Positions 53,693 to 61,992 of a DNA stretch of 64,000 nt are shown here, piece after piece. Under the pieces are notes generated by a model that worked only from the letters and a program-made list of their open reading frames with translations, had not been told where the DNA came from and did no database searches. The stretch covers positions 40,090 through 104,089 of the forward strand of contig DXCC01000015.1 in assembly GCA_019116245.1 (NCBI GenBank), given 5' to 3'. Source of the DNA: Candidatus Tidjanibacter faecipullorum (GTDB lineage: Bacteria > Bacteroidota > Bacteroidia > Bacteroidales > Rikenellaceae). Made by a program: the position numbers and the translations under genes. Within the stretch, counting starts at the first letter, position 1; every line of letters begins with the position of its first letter.

Positions 53693-55519
53693 ATGACAGC
53701 GTTTCAAAATAAAAAAGATAAGGAAGAGCGCGTCCTCGACATGGGGCGCGGATGCGAATTCTGCGGCTGCGGCACGGATGACGTCTCGGTCACCGTGTGC
53801 GGAGGCTGCCACAAGCTGCACGTCACCGACTGGCTGCAGGAGTACCCCGACAGCATCCCCTCGGACATCTTCGAGGTGCGGTTCAAAAATACCCGCCGGA
53901 GCTACTACCGCAACGTGAACGGCCTCTCGCTCAAGGAGGGCGACATCGTGGCCGTCGAAGCCTCGCCGGGTCACGACATCGGCATCATCTCCCTGGCCGG
54001 CGACATGGTGGCCCGCCAGATGCGCCGCGTGGGCTTCAACCCGCAGAACGGCGAATTCAAGAAGATCTACCGCAAGGCCAAGCCCTACGACATTGACAAG
54101 TGGCAGGAGGCCATCGCCCTCGAGCACGAGACGATGATCCGCGCCCGCCAGATTGCCGCCGAGATGAACCTCAACATGAAGATCGGCGACGTGGAGTACC
54201 AGGGCGACAAGATCAAGGCCATTTTCTACTATATTGCCGACGAACGGGTCGACTTCCGCGAACTGATCAAGGTCTTCGCCGAGGTGTTCCACATCCGGGT
54301 GGAGATGAAGCAGATCGGCGCCCGTCAGGAGGCCGGACGCATCGGCGGTCTGGGATCGTGCGGCCGCGAACTCTGCTGTGCCTCGTGGATCTCCAGCTTC
54401 ATGTCCGTCACCACCAACGCGGCCCGCACGCAGGACATCTCGCTGAACCCCCAGAAACTGGCCGGACAGTGCAGCAAACTGAAATGCTGCCTGATGTACG
54501 AGTACGACGACTACATGGACGCCCGCCGCGAGTTTCCGCGCGTCAACGCACCGCTGCAGGTGGCCAACGGCGAATACTACTTCGTCAAGAACGACATCCT
54601 GGCCCGCACGATGAGCTTCAGCGCCACACAGGGATCCCTCGAGGGGCTGGTCACCATACCGATCGAGCGTGTCCGCGAGGTAATGAAACTCAACGCCAAA
54701 GGCATCCGTCCCGAACGGCTGGAGGGTGAATCGCGCACGACGGTGGCCGAGACCGATCCCGGCTTCGTCAATGTCATCGGCGAGGACAGCATCACCCGCT
54801 TCGACAAGGTGCGCGGCGGCCGCAGGCGCAACCGCAACCGGGGTGACCGGCAGCAGAACAACACCGCCGCCGAAAACAACGGCAACAACAACAATAACGG
54901 CGACACCGCCGCCGGGAAACCGGAAGCCCAGGAGTCCCGTCGCGGCCGGAACCGGAACGACCGGAAAGCCGGGGACCGCACCGGTGAAAACCGCGAGCAG
55001 ACCGCACCGAAACAGCCGGCGCAATCGGAAAACAAAACCGAACGCCAGCCGGCCGATAAAAATCAGAACCGCCGCGACAACAACGCCAGCAACGGCAACA
55101 ATACCAGCAACCGCCGCAACGAGGGCAATCGCCGTGGCGGTGAACGCAAACCGGCCACCGATCCGGTCACCGGCAACGCCGCCAACGGCGACGGAGCAGC
55201 GGAGAAGCGCCCCCAGCCGCAAAACGGCGAACGCAGGGAGCGCACCGACCGGCCGCAGAACAACAACCGGGGCGGCAACCGCCGCAACGAAGGCAACCGC
55301 CGCGAGGGAGGTGAGCGGACGGCCGAGAAGCCGGCCGCCGAGGCCAGCAACGCGCCCCGCAAAGGCGACGAGCCGCGTACGGAGAACGGTCAGGGCGGCA
55401 GCCGCCGCTCCCGTCAGCGCCAGCGCAACAACCAGAACCAGCAGTCGCGCGAGCGGAAAGAGGAGCGCCGTCCGGAAGGGACGACAGGCGCCGGAGCCGC
55501 CCGCAAGGAAGAGGCCTGA
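53693..55519 (+). CDS. PSP1-domain protein with long Arg/Asn-rich tail
   Basis: A 608-residue protein. Residues about 1-375 form a PSP1 (RicT/YaaT-like) domain: FCGCGTDDVSVTVCGGCHKL, RQIAAEMNLNMKIGDVEYQG, CGRELCCASWISSF and KLKCCLMYEYDDYMDARREF with Cys clusters. From about residue 380 to the end the sequence is disordered and rich in Arg, Asn, Gly and Glu (RRRNRNRGDRQQNN), likely RNA-binding. RicT-type proteins affect RNA decay and cell-surface processes. It is upstream of gldH, the usual order in Bacteroidetes. Confidence 0.9.
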   Translation: MTAFQNKKDKEERVLDMGRGCEFCGCGTDDVSVTVCGGCHKLHVTDWLQEYPDSIPSDIFEVRFKNTRRSYYRNVNGLSLKEGDIVAVEASPGHDIGIISLAGDMVARQMRRVGFNPQNGEFKKIYRKAKPYDIDKWQEAIALEHETMIRARQIAAEMNLNMKIGDVEYQGDKIKAIFYYIADERVDFRELIKVFAEVFHIRVEMKQIGARQEAGRIGGLGSCGRELCCASWISSFMSVTTNAARTQDISLNPQKLAGQCSKLKCCLMYEYDDYMDARREFPRVNAPLQVANGEYYFVKNDILARTMSFSATQGSLEGLVTIPIERVREVMKLNAKGIRPERLEGESRTTVAETDPGFVNVIGEDSITRFDKVRGGRRRNRNRGDRQQNNTAAENNGNNNNNGDTAAGKPEAQESRRGRNRNDRKAGDRTGENREQTAPKQPAQSENKTERQPADKNQNRRDNNASNGNNTSNRRNEGNRRGGERKPATDPVTGNAANGDGAAEKRPQPQNGERRERTDRPQNNNRGGNRRNEGNRREGGERTAEKPAAEASNAPRKGDEPRTENGQGGSRRSRQRQRNNQNQQSRERKEERRPEGTTGAGAARKEEA

Positions 55520-55545
55520 CCCCAGCCGCAACAATCCTGCCTGCC

Positions 55546-56016
55546 ATGAGAATCAGATCCTACCTGCTGCTGACCGCCTGCCTGCTGCTTGCCGGAGGAT
55601 TGGCCGGATGCGGCCGCAGCGGCAGCGCCGTGTACTGCGAACCGGTTGATCCGTGCGGCTGGCAGCCGGGAGACACGCTCCGGATCGTCCATCATAACAC
55701 GGATACGGTCGGACGATACGACATCGAACTCTTTGCCTCCTGGGCAGCCCGTCCCGCCGCACTGCACCGCGATACGGCAACCGTACGGCTGATCGTTCGG
55801 ACCCCCGACTCGCTGCGCTGCACGGAACTCGTCCGGCTGCAGGACGACCGGGCCGGCAACCGGCCGCAGGAGTGGCAGACCAGTTACCGGACCGGCGTAC
55901 GGTTCGCACAATACGGCGACTACGAATTCGCATTCGTCCGGGAAACGGGCGAACCCCCGATCGGCCTGCGGGCCCTCGGCGTGGAAATAACGCAAACGAA
56001 ACATGGGAAAAGATAA
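55546..56016 (+). CDS. gldH: Gliding-motility lipoprotein GldH family
   Basis: A 156-residue lipoprotein (lipobox GGLAGCG) resembling GldH, which occurs after a PSP1 gene in Bacteroidetes whether or not they glide. Segments SGSAVYCEPVDPCGWQPGDT, TVGRYDIELF and YGDYEFAFVRET fit a beta-sandwich. The function in non-gliding species is unclear. It overlaps trmB by 14 bp. Confidence 0.75.
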   Translation: MRIRSYLLLTACLLLAGGLAGCGRSGSAVYCEPVDPCGWQPGDTLRIVHHNTDTVGRYDIELFASWAARPAALHRDTATVRLIVRTPDSLRCTELVRLQDDRAGNRPQEWQTSYRTGVRFAQYGDYEFAFVRETGEPPIGLRALGVEITQTKHGKR

Positions 56017-56743
56017 ACTGCGCAGGTTCGCGGAGAACCTGACCTTCAAAAATATGGTGCAGCCCGAATTCGACGAGGTGTTCGGGCGCGACTTCCGTCT
56101 CAAGGGACGGTGGCACGAGGAGTTCTTCGGCAACGACCACCCGATCGTGCTCGAACTCGGATGCGGCCGGGGCGAATATACGGTGGCCCTGGCTGCCCGG
56201 CACCCCGAATGCAACTTTATCGGCATCGACATCAAGGGAGCCCGCATGTGGCGCGGCGCCAAGACGGCCACCGAAGCCGGCATGACCAACGTCGGCTTTC
56301 TGCGCACCCGCATCGAATTCATCAACTCGCTCTTCGCTGAAGGAGAGGTGGACGAGATCTGGATCACCTTCCCCGACCCCCAGCTCAAGAAGCAGCGCGT
56401 CAAGAAGCGGCTCACCTCGCCCATCTTCCTCGGCTACTACGCCCGGCTGCTGAAACCCGACGGCGTCATCCACCTGAAGACCGACTCGCAGCACCTGCAC
56501 GCCTACACCAAAGCCGTCATCGACCGCAACGGGCTGCCGCTGCTGGCCGCCGGCAATGACATCTACGGGACGGGCATGGCCGACACGGACCTCTCGATCC
56601 GCACCGCCTACGAATCGAAATTTCTGAAACAGGGGCTGCCGATCACCTACCTGCGTTTCTCGCTGGGCGGACGGACCGTTTTCGAGGCCCCCGACTTTCC
56701 CGAGGAGGAGAATCTCGACGCCCACCGGCTCGAACGGCTCTGA
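56003..56743 (+). CDS. trmB: tRNA (guanine-N7-)-methyltransferase
   Basis: A 246-residue class I methyltransferase. SAM-binding motif I is VLELGCGRGEYTVALA, followed by NFIGIDIKGARMWRGAKTA and the TrmB-specific DEIWITFPDPQLKKQRVKKR. It methylates G46 in tRNA variable loops. It overlaps the end of gldH by 14 bp, suggesting translational coupling, and is followed by a terminator. Confidence 0.93.
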   Translation: MGKDKLRRFAENLTFKNMVQPEFDEVFGRDFRLKGRWHEEFFGNDHPIVLELGCGRGEYTVALAARHPECNFIGIDIKGARMWRGAKTATEAGMTNVGFLRTRIEFINSLFAEGEVDEIWITFPDPQLKKQRVKKRLTSPIFLGYYARLLKPDGVIHLKTDSQHLHAYTKAVIDRNGLPLLAAGNDIYGTGMADTDLSIRTAYESKFLKQGLPITYLRFSLGGRTVFEAPDFPEEENLDAHRLERL

Positions 56744-56764
56744 CAGCCGACCCGCGCTTTCCAC

Positions 56765-56805
56765 ACGGCTTTTTGCGGCAAATGCACTGCGAAAAGCCGT
56801 TTTTG
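56765..56805 (+). terminator. trmB terminator
   Basis: ACGGCTTTT (56765-56773) pairs with AAAAGCCGT (56792-56800), followed by TTTT. Confidence 0.75.
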
Positions 56806-56831
56806 CTTGCCGGATTTCTCCAAGAAAAAAG

Positions 56832-56839
56832 TACTTTTG
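56832..56839 (+). promoter_or_regulatory. -7 box of the ThrE-like pair
   Basis: TACTTTTG, 24 bp before the ATG at 56864. Confidence 0.55.
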
Positions 56840-56863
56840 CGACCGATTTACGGTAGGCCGCGC

Positions 56864-57634
56864 ATGAACAACACGCCAGAACAACTGAAACAGATCGCAG
56901 AATTCATCGCCTCGTATGCCACCTGCCTGCTGGGGGCCGGTGTCCACACTTCGCGGGTGCTGCGCAATTCGACCCGAATCGGCGATGCCTTCGGCGTCTC
57001 GATCCACATGACGACCCTCTCCAAAACGATCGTCATCACCATCCTGGACAAGGGCAACGACAACAGCCACACGGAGGTGGCCCAGATTCCCGCCCTGCCC
57101 ATCTCGTTTGAATACAATGCCGAGCTGAGCGCCCTCAGCTGGGAAATCTACGACCGCCACCTTCCGCTGGAAGAGGTGCAGAAACGCTACGAGGAGATCC
57201 TGGCCCGCCCCCGCATGTCGCCCAAACTGGTGCTGCTGCTGGTCGGCTTCGCCAACGCCTCCTTCTGCCGGCTCTTCGGCGGAGACTGGGGAGCCGTCGC
57301 CATCGTCTTCGTGGCCACGCTGCTGGGCTTCTTCACGCGCCAGAAGATGCAGCAGCGCCACTACAACCACTTCATCGTCTTCACCGTCTCCGCCTTCGTG
57401 GCCTCCATGGTGGCTTCCGTATCGCTGCTGTTCGACTGCACGCCCAACATCGCCCTCGGCACCAGCGTACTCTATCTCATCCCGGGCGTACCGCTCATCA
57501 ACGGCTTCATCGACATTGTCGAGGGCCACACGCTGACCGGCACGTCGCGTCTCATCCAGGCCTTCCTGCTGATCATCTGCATCGCAGCCGGCCTCTCCGT
57601 TCCGTTGTTGCTCTTTACCAAGAACCTGCTATGA
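56864..57634 (+). CDS. Threonine/serine exporter family, N-terminal half (ThrE-like)
   Basis: A 256-residue membrane protein: a cytoplasmic helical N-part (EQLKQIAEFIASYATCLLGA, VHTSRVLRNSTRIGDAFGVS) and then about five helices (LVLLLVGFANASFCRLFGG, AIVFVATLLGFFTRQ). This is the ThrE N-terminal domain. Together with the next gene it forms a split exporter of threonine, serine or related solutes. The start at 56864 follows the -7 box; the longer frame at 56807 is rejected. Confidence 0.85.
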   Translation: MNNTPEQLKQIAEFIASYATCLLGAGVHTSRVLRNSTRIGDAFGVSIHMTTLSKTIVITILDKGNDNSHTEVAQIPALPISFEYNAELSALSWEIYDRHLPLEEVQKRYEEILARPRMSPKLVLLLVGFANASFCRLFGGDWGAVAIVFVATLLGFFTRQKMQQRHYNHFIVFTVSAFVASMVASVSLLFDCTPNIALGTSVLYLIPGVPLINGFIDIVEGHTLTGTSRLIQAFLLIICIAAGLSVPLLLFTKNLL

Positions 57635-58152
57635 TCGTCCTAGACGTTATCGCCGACGGCCTGCTGGCCGCCGTGGCCGCCATCGGATTCGGCGCCATCT
57701 CCAACCCGCCCCGCCGGGCCTTCAAATACATCGCGGCACTGGCCGCCATCGGCCACGCCACCCGCTTCGCCCTGATGACCTACAGCGGCATGGACATCGC
57801 TTCGGCCTCGTTCTGCGCCTCGCTGACCATCGGTCTGGTGGCCCTGTGGTTCGGACGGCTCTCCCACTGCCCGCTCACGGTGCTCTACATCCCCGCCCTG
57901 CTGCCGATGATCCCCGGCATGTATGCCTACCGCAGTTTCTATGCCCTCATCCAGCTGATGCAGTGCATCAACAACTACGCCCTCTCGGAAACCTACATGC
58001 ACCAACTGATCGTCAATGCCACGGTCACCTTCAGCGTGGTCTTCCTGCTGGCCATCGGCGCCACGCTCGTGCTCTTCATCTTCCCCTCCAAGGCCTACGC
58101 CATGACGCGACGGAAAAACTATCCGGAGCCGCCCGCCCCCTCCTCGAAGTAA
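57631..58152 (+). CDS. Threonine/serine exporter family, C-terminal half (ThrE-like)
   Basis: A 173-residue protein with five membrane helices (IADGLLAAVAAIGFGAISNP, ALAAIGHATRFALM, FCASLTIGLVALWFG, TVLYIPALLPMIPGMYAY, FSVVFLLAIGATLVLFIFP). The segment ALLPMIPGMYAYRS is typical of the ThrE C-terminal half. The ATG overlaps the previous stop (ATGA) by 4 bp, a coupled pair. Confidence 0.85.
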   Translation: MIVLDVIADGLLAAVAAIGFGAISNPPRRAFKYIAALAAIGHATRFALMTYSGMDIASASFCASLTIGLVALWFGRLSHCPLTVLYIPALLPMIPGMYAYRSFYALIQLMQCINNYALSETYMHQLIVNATVTFSVVFLLAIGATLVLFIFPSKAYAMTRRKNYPEPPAPSSK

Positions 58153-58205
58153 CCCCCTCAGCCGATCCGATGCAAAAAAACGCATCGGATTTGCTTTTCC
58201 GAAAA

Positions 58206-58227
58206 TTGTTCGTATATTTGCGAACAA
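58206..58227 (+). promoter_or_regulatory. ars promoter with ArsR operator
   Basis: -7 TATATTTG (58213-58220) sits between TTGTTCG (58206-58212) and CGAACAA (58221-58227), a perfect 7-bp dyad. ArsR bound here would cover the promoter. ATG of arsR at 58240. Confidence 0.7.
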
Positions 58228-58239
58228 AGAAACCGCACC

Positions 58240-58563
58240 ATGGAAATCAGAAGATATTCGGCCGAACAGGAACAGCTTGCCCGCTTTGCGAAGGCAATGG
58301 GCCATCCTGCGCGGATCGCCATCCTCAACTTCCTGGCCCGGCAGAGTTGCTGCTTCTTCGGCGACATCCACGAGGTGCTTCCCATCGCCAAAGCCACCGT
58401 ATCGCAACATCTCAAGGAACTGAAGGAGGCGGGGCTCATCCAGGGCTCCATCGAACCGCCCAAGGTACGCTACTGCATCAATCGTGAAAACTGGGCCATC
58501 GCCCGCCGGCTCTTTGCCGATCTGTTCGAGACCTGCGCCCCGAAAACCGAATGCTGCGAATAA
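58240..58563 (+). CDS. arsR: ArsR-family transcriptional repressor
   Basis: A 107-residue winged-helix repressor. FAKAMGHPARIAILNFLARQ and KATVSQHLKELKEAGLIQGS form the HTH. Cys residues CC at about 38-39 (RQSCCFFGDI) and Cys pairs at the C-terminus (ETCAPKTECCE) could bind As(III), although the placement differs from the classic ELCVCDL. It is first in the arsenic operon and bears a dyad operator overlapping its promoter, so autoregulation is likely. Confidence 0.88.
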   Translation: MEIRRYSAEQEQLARFAKAMGHPARIAILNFLARQSCCFFGDIHEVLPIAKATVSQHLKELKEAGLIQGSIEPPKVRYCINRENWAIARRLFADLFETCAPKTECCE

Positions 58564-58584
58564 CCTCTTTTTTTACCCCGAATG

Positions 58585-58600
58585 TTCGTATTTCGACGAA
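58585..58600 (+). promoter_or_regulatory. Second ArsR-like dyad before the thioredoxin-like gene
   Basis: TTCGT (58585-58589) and ACGAA (58596-58600) mirror the core of the arsR operator. It may be a second site for the same repressor. No clear -7 box lies beside it. Confidence 0.4.
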
Positions 58601-58619
58601 TTACAAATATAGGCAAGCC

Positions 58620-59126
58620 ATGAGAAAGATACTGTTGCTCGGTCTGCTGACCCTGCTCGCCGCATCGGGGTCGGCGCAGTCACACTGGCCCCAGCTGACG
58701 GTGCGGGATCTGAGGGGCCGGACGCACCCCCTGACCGCCTATGCGGCCGAACGCGGCGTCACGCTCTTCGTTGTCTGGAAAACCTGCTGTCCGAACAACA
58801 TCGAGATGATCGACGAACTCCATCAGGTATGGTCCGCCTCGGATCGTGACCGATGGCCGGTACGGGTGGTGCTGGTCTCGCTGGACGACCAACGCACGGC
58901 CTCACGCGTGCGGCCGCTGGTGAGCGCCAACGGCTGGGGCTGGGAGGTCATCATGGACCGGAACGGCGACATGGCCCGCACCTACAACATCATCATGCCG
59001 CCGCAATGGGTGGCCTGCGATCCGACCGGCCGGGAACTCTTCCGCAGCAAGGTCACCAACGGTTCGCTCGATGCGGCCATCTATTATCGGGAACTGATCA
59101 ACACACTCAAATCACAAAAGCCATGA
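58620..59126 (+). CDS. Exported thioredoxin-like protein of the ars operon
   Basis: A 168-residue protein: signal peptide MRKILLLGLLTLLAASGSAQ, then a thioredoxin-like fold (GVTLFVVWKTCCPNNIEMID, RVVLVSLDDQRTA, WEVIMDRNGDMARTYNI). In place of the CxxC redox motif it has CC followed by Pro and Asn, so classical disulfide chemistry is doubtful. It ends VTNGSLDAAIYYRELINTLK. It lies upstream of arsF and may assist reduction or hold arsenicals in the periplasm. The function is inferred from context. Confidence 0.65.
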   Translation: MRKILLLGLLTLLAASGSAQSHWPQLTVRDLRGRTHPLTAYAAERGVTLFVVWKTCCPNNIEMIDELHQVWSASDRDRWPVRVVLVSLDDQRTASRVRPLVSANGWGWEVIMDRNGDMARTYNIIMPPQWVACDPTGRELFRSKVTNGSLDAAIYYRELINTLKSQKP

Positions 59127-59557
59127 AAAAACTGCTGCTCCTGCTCACCGCATGCGTTCTGATTGCCGCATGCGGCCGTACGTCGGCCCGCAAAACCGCT
59201 GCCGCGGCTGCGACCCCCACCGAAGACCGGGTGGAGGTCCTCTACTTCCACTCCAAACAACGGTGCGCCACCTGCCTGGCCATCGAGAAAAATACCCGCG
59301 AGGCACTGGAAGCCCGGTTTGCCGATGAATTGAAGAAGGGAACGCTCGTTTTCCGCTCGATCGACATCACCGAACCCGAGAACCAGGCACTCGCCGAGAC
59401 CTACGAGGTGACCTGGTCTTCGCTCTTCGTGACGGAGTGACGGGACGGCCGGTCCCAGTCGGAGAACCTCACCGAATTCGCCTTTGCCAACGCCCGGACG
59501 GCGCCCGAACAATTCCGGAAAGGACTGACGGACGACATCGCCGCACGGCTGCGCTAA
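59123..59557 (+). pseudogene. arsF: ArsF-like nitrophenyl/arsenical reductase subunit, interrupted by TGA
   Basis: Lipoprotein (lipobox LIAACGR) with a thioredoxin-like domain, VLYFHSKQRCATCLAIEKNT (CxxC). ArsF takes part in reducing nitro-aromatic arsenicals in the arsEFG system. The frame runs from ATG 59123 to TAA 59555-59557, but TGA at 59438-59440 interrupts it at codon 106, just after SSLFVTE. The downstream part (GRSQSENLTEFAFANAR) still matches the family. A TGG-to-TGA change at a Trp codon would explain it. It overlaps the previous gene by 4 bp (ATGA). Confidence 0.7.
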
Positions 59558-59570
59558 ACCTCCGCGCCCC

Positions 59571-60278
59571 ATGGAATGGTTACAGTCGCTGCTGAACAGC
59601 GAGGCTACCCCCGCGCTGACCGCTTTCGTACTGGGTCTGCTCACGGCCATTTCGCCCTGCCCGCTGGCCACCAACATCGCGGCCATCGGCTTCATCGGCC
59701 GGGACCTGGACAACCGGCGCCGCATTTTCCTCAACGGCATGCTCTATGCCCTCGGCCGGATCATCGCCTACACCGCACTGGGCGTCCTGCTGATCACCGT
59801 GCTGCGCCAGGGAGCCAGCCTGTTCGGCATCCAGCAGTTCGTTGCCACTTACGGAGAAAGACTGCTCGTCCCCGTCCTGCTGCTCGTCGGCCTCTACATG
59901 CTCTTCGGCCGGCGGTTGCGGCTTCCCTCGTTCGGCTAGCGGGGCAACGGCGAAGGACTGGCGCACCGCGGCGGCTGGGGCGCCCTGCTGCTCGGCATGC
60001 TCTTCGCCATGGCCTTCTGCCCCACGAGCGGCATCTTCTACTTCGGCATGCTGATTCCGATGGCGGCTGCGGCCAAGGCCGGCTACCTGCTGCCCGCCCT
60101 CTTCGCCGTGGCCACCGCACTGCCCGTCCTGCTGGTTGCCTGGCTGCTGGCCTTCGGCATGCAGCATATCGGCAGCTTCTACGGCCGGATGCCGAGCCTC
60201 CAGAAATGGATGAATCGCATCGTCGGCATCCTCTTCGTCGCCATCGGCCTCTACTACTGTACGCTCATCTTTCTGTAA
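59571..60278 (+). pseudogene. arsG: ArsG-like organoarsenical efflux permease, interrupted by TAG
   Basis: An inner-membrane permease of the ArsG family. FVLGLLTAISPCPLATNIAA and FGWMLYALGR-like start helices are seen (LNGMLYALGRIIAYTALGVL), and the second half MAFCPTSGIFYFGMLIPMAA and LLVAWLLAFGMQHIG. TAG at 59937-59939 breaks the frame at codon 123, after RLPSFG; the same frame continues 339 bp to 60278. ArsG exports aminobenzenearsenicals made by ArsEF. Two neighbouring genes with one stop each suggest decay of the module. Confidence 0.7.
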
Positions 60279-60300
60279 ACCGCACTAAAATCACCGTATC

Positions 60301-60534
60301 ATGGAAATCAAAGTACTCGGCGCCGGCTGCGCCAAATGCAAAACGACCTACGACCTGATCCAGAAAGTCATCGACGAACACCACCTCGACGTCACGCTGA
60401 CCAAGGTGGAAGATATCATGGAGATGCTGCAATACAACATCATGGCCACGCCCGCCATCGTCATCGACGGCGTCGTACGGCTCAAGGGATACGTTCCCTC
60501 CACGGCCGAAATCGAAAAACTGCTCGGACTCTGA
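60301..60534 (+). CDS. Glutaredoxin-like small protein (TM0996/MTH895 family)
   Basis: A 77-residue thioredoxin-fold protein: MEIKVLGAGCAKCKTTYDLI, with CxxC at residues 10-13, and ATPAIVIDGVVRLKGYVPS, the cis-Pro loop. The family is common next to DUF318 permeases. It could reduce arsenicals or supply electrons to the operon. It is 22 bp after arsG and 13 bp before the permease gene. Confidence 0.85.
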   Translation: MEIKVLGAGCAKCKTTYDLIQKVIDEHHLDVTLTKVEDIMEMLQYNIMATPAIVIDGVVRLKGYVPSTAEIEKLLGL

Positions 60535-60547
60535 CACCGCCTCCATC

Positions 60548-61888
60548 ATGGATACCCGCAAAGAACTGAAAACACTGGGCTGGATCATCGCCGTCTTCGC
60601 CTTCGTCTTCTTCATGCCGATCGCCGATCCCCGTTTCCGGACGGCCATCGACGCCACCCTCGACCTGGTCCAATGGTACGCACAGGAACATGTCATCCTG
60701 TGCCTGCTGCCCGCCTTCTTCATCGCAAGCACCATCTCCGTATTCGTCAGCCAGGGAGCCGTCATCCGCTACTTCGGCGCCAACGCCAAACGGTGGCTCT
60801 CCTACACGGTGGCGGCCCTGTCGGGCGGCATACTGGCCGTCTGCTCCTGTACGATCCTGCCTCTCTTCACCAGCATCTACAAACGGGGGGCCGGACTGGG
60901 ACCTGCCATAGCCTTCCTCTACTCCGGTCCCGCCATCAGCATCCTGTCGATCATCCTGACGGCCCGCATCCTGGGCATGGAGCTGGGCATCGCCCGCATC
61001 CTGGGGGCCGTCCTCTTCGCCGTCGTCATCGGCCTGCTCATGTCGCTCTTCTTCCGCAAAGAGGAACGCGCCAAAAAGGAGGCACAAATGAACCTCACTC
61101 CGCCCCCCGAGACACGCCCCGTATGGCAGACGGCCTTCCACTTCTTCACGCTGGTCTTCATCCTCGTCTTCGCCAACTGGGGAGCTCCCTCAGCCACCGA
61201 TACGGGTCTCTGGCGCGCCATCTTCACCGGAAAATGGTACATCACCGGTGCCTTCGCCCTGCTGCTGTGCTGGTCGCTCGTGCGCATTCTCCGGCTGCGC
61301 GCCGCATGGGTCACGTTCGGCGCCCTGCTCACGCTGACCGCCGCCCTGCTGGCCAACCGGTTCATCCCCGACCCCAGACTGGTGCCGCTCGTACCGATGG
61401 TTGTAGCCATCGCCGCCCTCTCGGTCATCCTGCTCTATGACCGGCGCAATCCCGAAAACCGGGAATGGGCACTGGCCTCCTGGGGGTTCGCCAAACAGAT
61501 CATGCCCCTGCTGGCCGCAGGTGTCGTCACGGCCGGATTCCTGCTCGGCTCCACTCACGGCGACACGGCCATTGCCGGCATCATTCCCAATCGCTGGATC
61601 GAATGGGCCGTGGGCGGCAATTCGCTGCTGTCGAACTTCCTGGCCAGCTTCACGGGAGCCTTCATGTATTTCGCCACGCTGACCGAGGTTCCCATCATCC
61701 AGGGCCTCCTGGCCTCGGGCATGGGCAAAGGTCCTGCCCTGGCGCTGCTGCTGGCCGGTCCGTCGCTCTCGCTGCCGAACATGCTGGTGATCCGCAGCGT
61801 AATGGGAACCAGGAAGACCGTCGCCTACGTCAGTCTGGTCATCGTCATGGCCACGCTGGCCGGGTTCATCTTCGGCAACTGGTGCTGA
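60548..61888 (+). CDS. arsP: ArsP-like permease (DUF318/UPF0718)
   Basis: A 446-residue membrane protein. SYTVAALSGGILAVCSCTIL and LLSGPAISILSIILTARIL-like helices (LYSGPAISILSIILTARILG) and a second half FLASFTGAFMYFATLTEVPI, LLAGPSLSLPNMLVIRSVMG match DUF318/ArsP, efflux permeases for trivalent organoarsenicals. The Cys pair CSC is typical. It is last gene of the ars operon and is intact, unlike arsF and arsG. A terminator follows. Confidence 0.85.
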   Translation: MDTRKELKTLGWIIAVFAFVFFMPIADPRFRTAIDATLDLVQWYAQEHVILCLLPAFFIASTISVFVSQGAVIRYFGANAKRWLSYTVAALSGGILAVCSCTILPLFTSIYKRGAGLGPAIAFLYSGPAISILSIILTARILGMELGIARILGAVLFAVVIGLLMSLFFRKEERAKKEAQMNLTPPPETRPVWQTAFHFFTLVFILVFANWGAPSATDTGLWRAIFTGKWYITGAFALLLCWSLVRILRLRAAWVTFGALLTLTAALLANRFIPDPRLVPLVPMVVAIAALSVILLYDRRNPENREWALASWGFAKQIMPLLAAGVVTAGFLLGSTHGDTAIAGIIPNRWIEWAVGGNSLLSNFLASFTGAFMYFATLTEVPIIQGLLASGMGKGPALALLLAGPSLSLPNMLVIRSVMGTRKTVAYVSLVIVMATLAGFIFGNWC

Positions 61889-61917
61889 CGCCCGAAGGGC
61901 ACCACGCCAGCCCATAC

Positions 61918-61956
61918 GGAAACATCCCGCACTGCACTCGCAGGCGGGATGTTTCC
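61918..61956 (+). terminator. Terminator of the ars operon
   Basis: 13-bp stem GGAAACATCCCGC (61918-61930) with GCGGGATGTTTCC (61944-61956), followed by TTTAAATAT. Confidence 0.82.
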
Positions 61957-61992
61957 TTTAAATATGAATCTGGTGTTGTGCAGAGCGCGCTT

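Noticed and set aside
54820..55500. Possible CRISPR-like or VNTR array in the PSP1 gene
   Set aside because: The repetition is at the amino-acid level (Arg/Asn-rich tail); no regular DNA repeat and spacer pattern exists.
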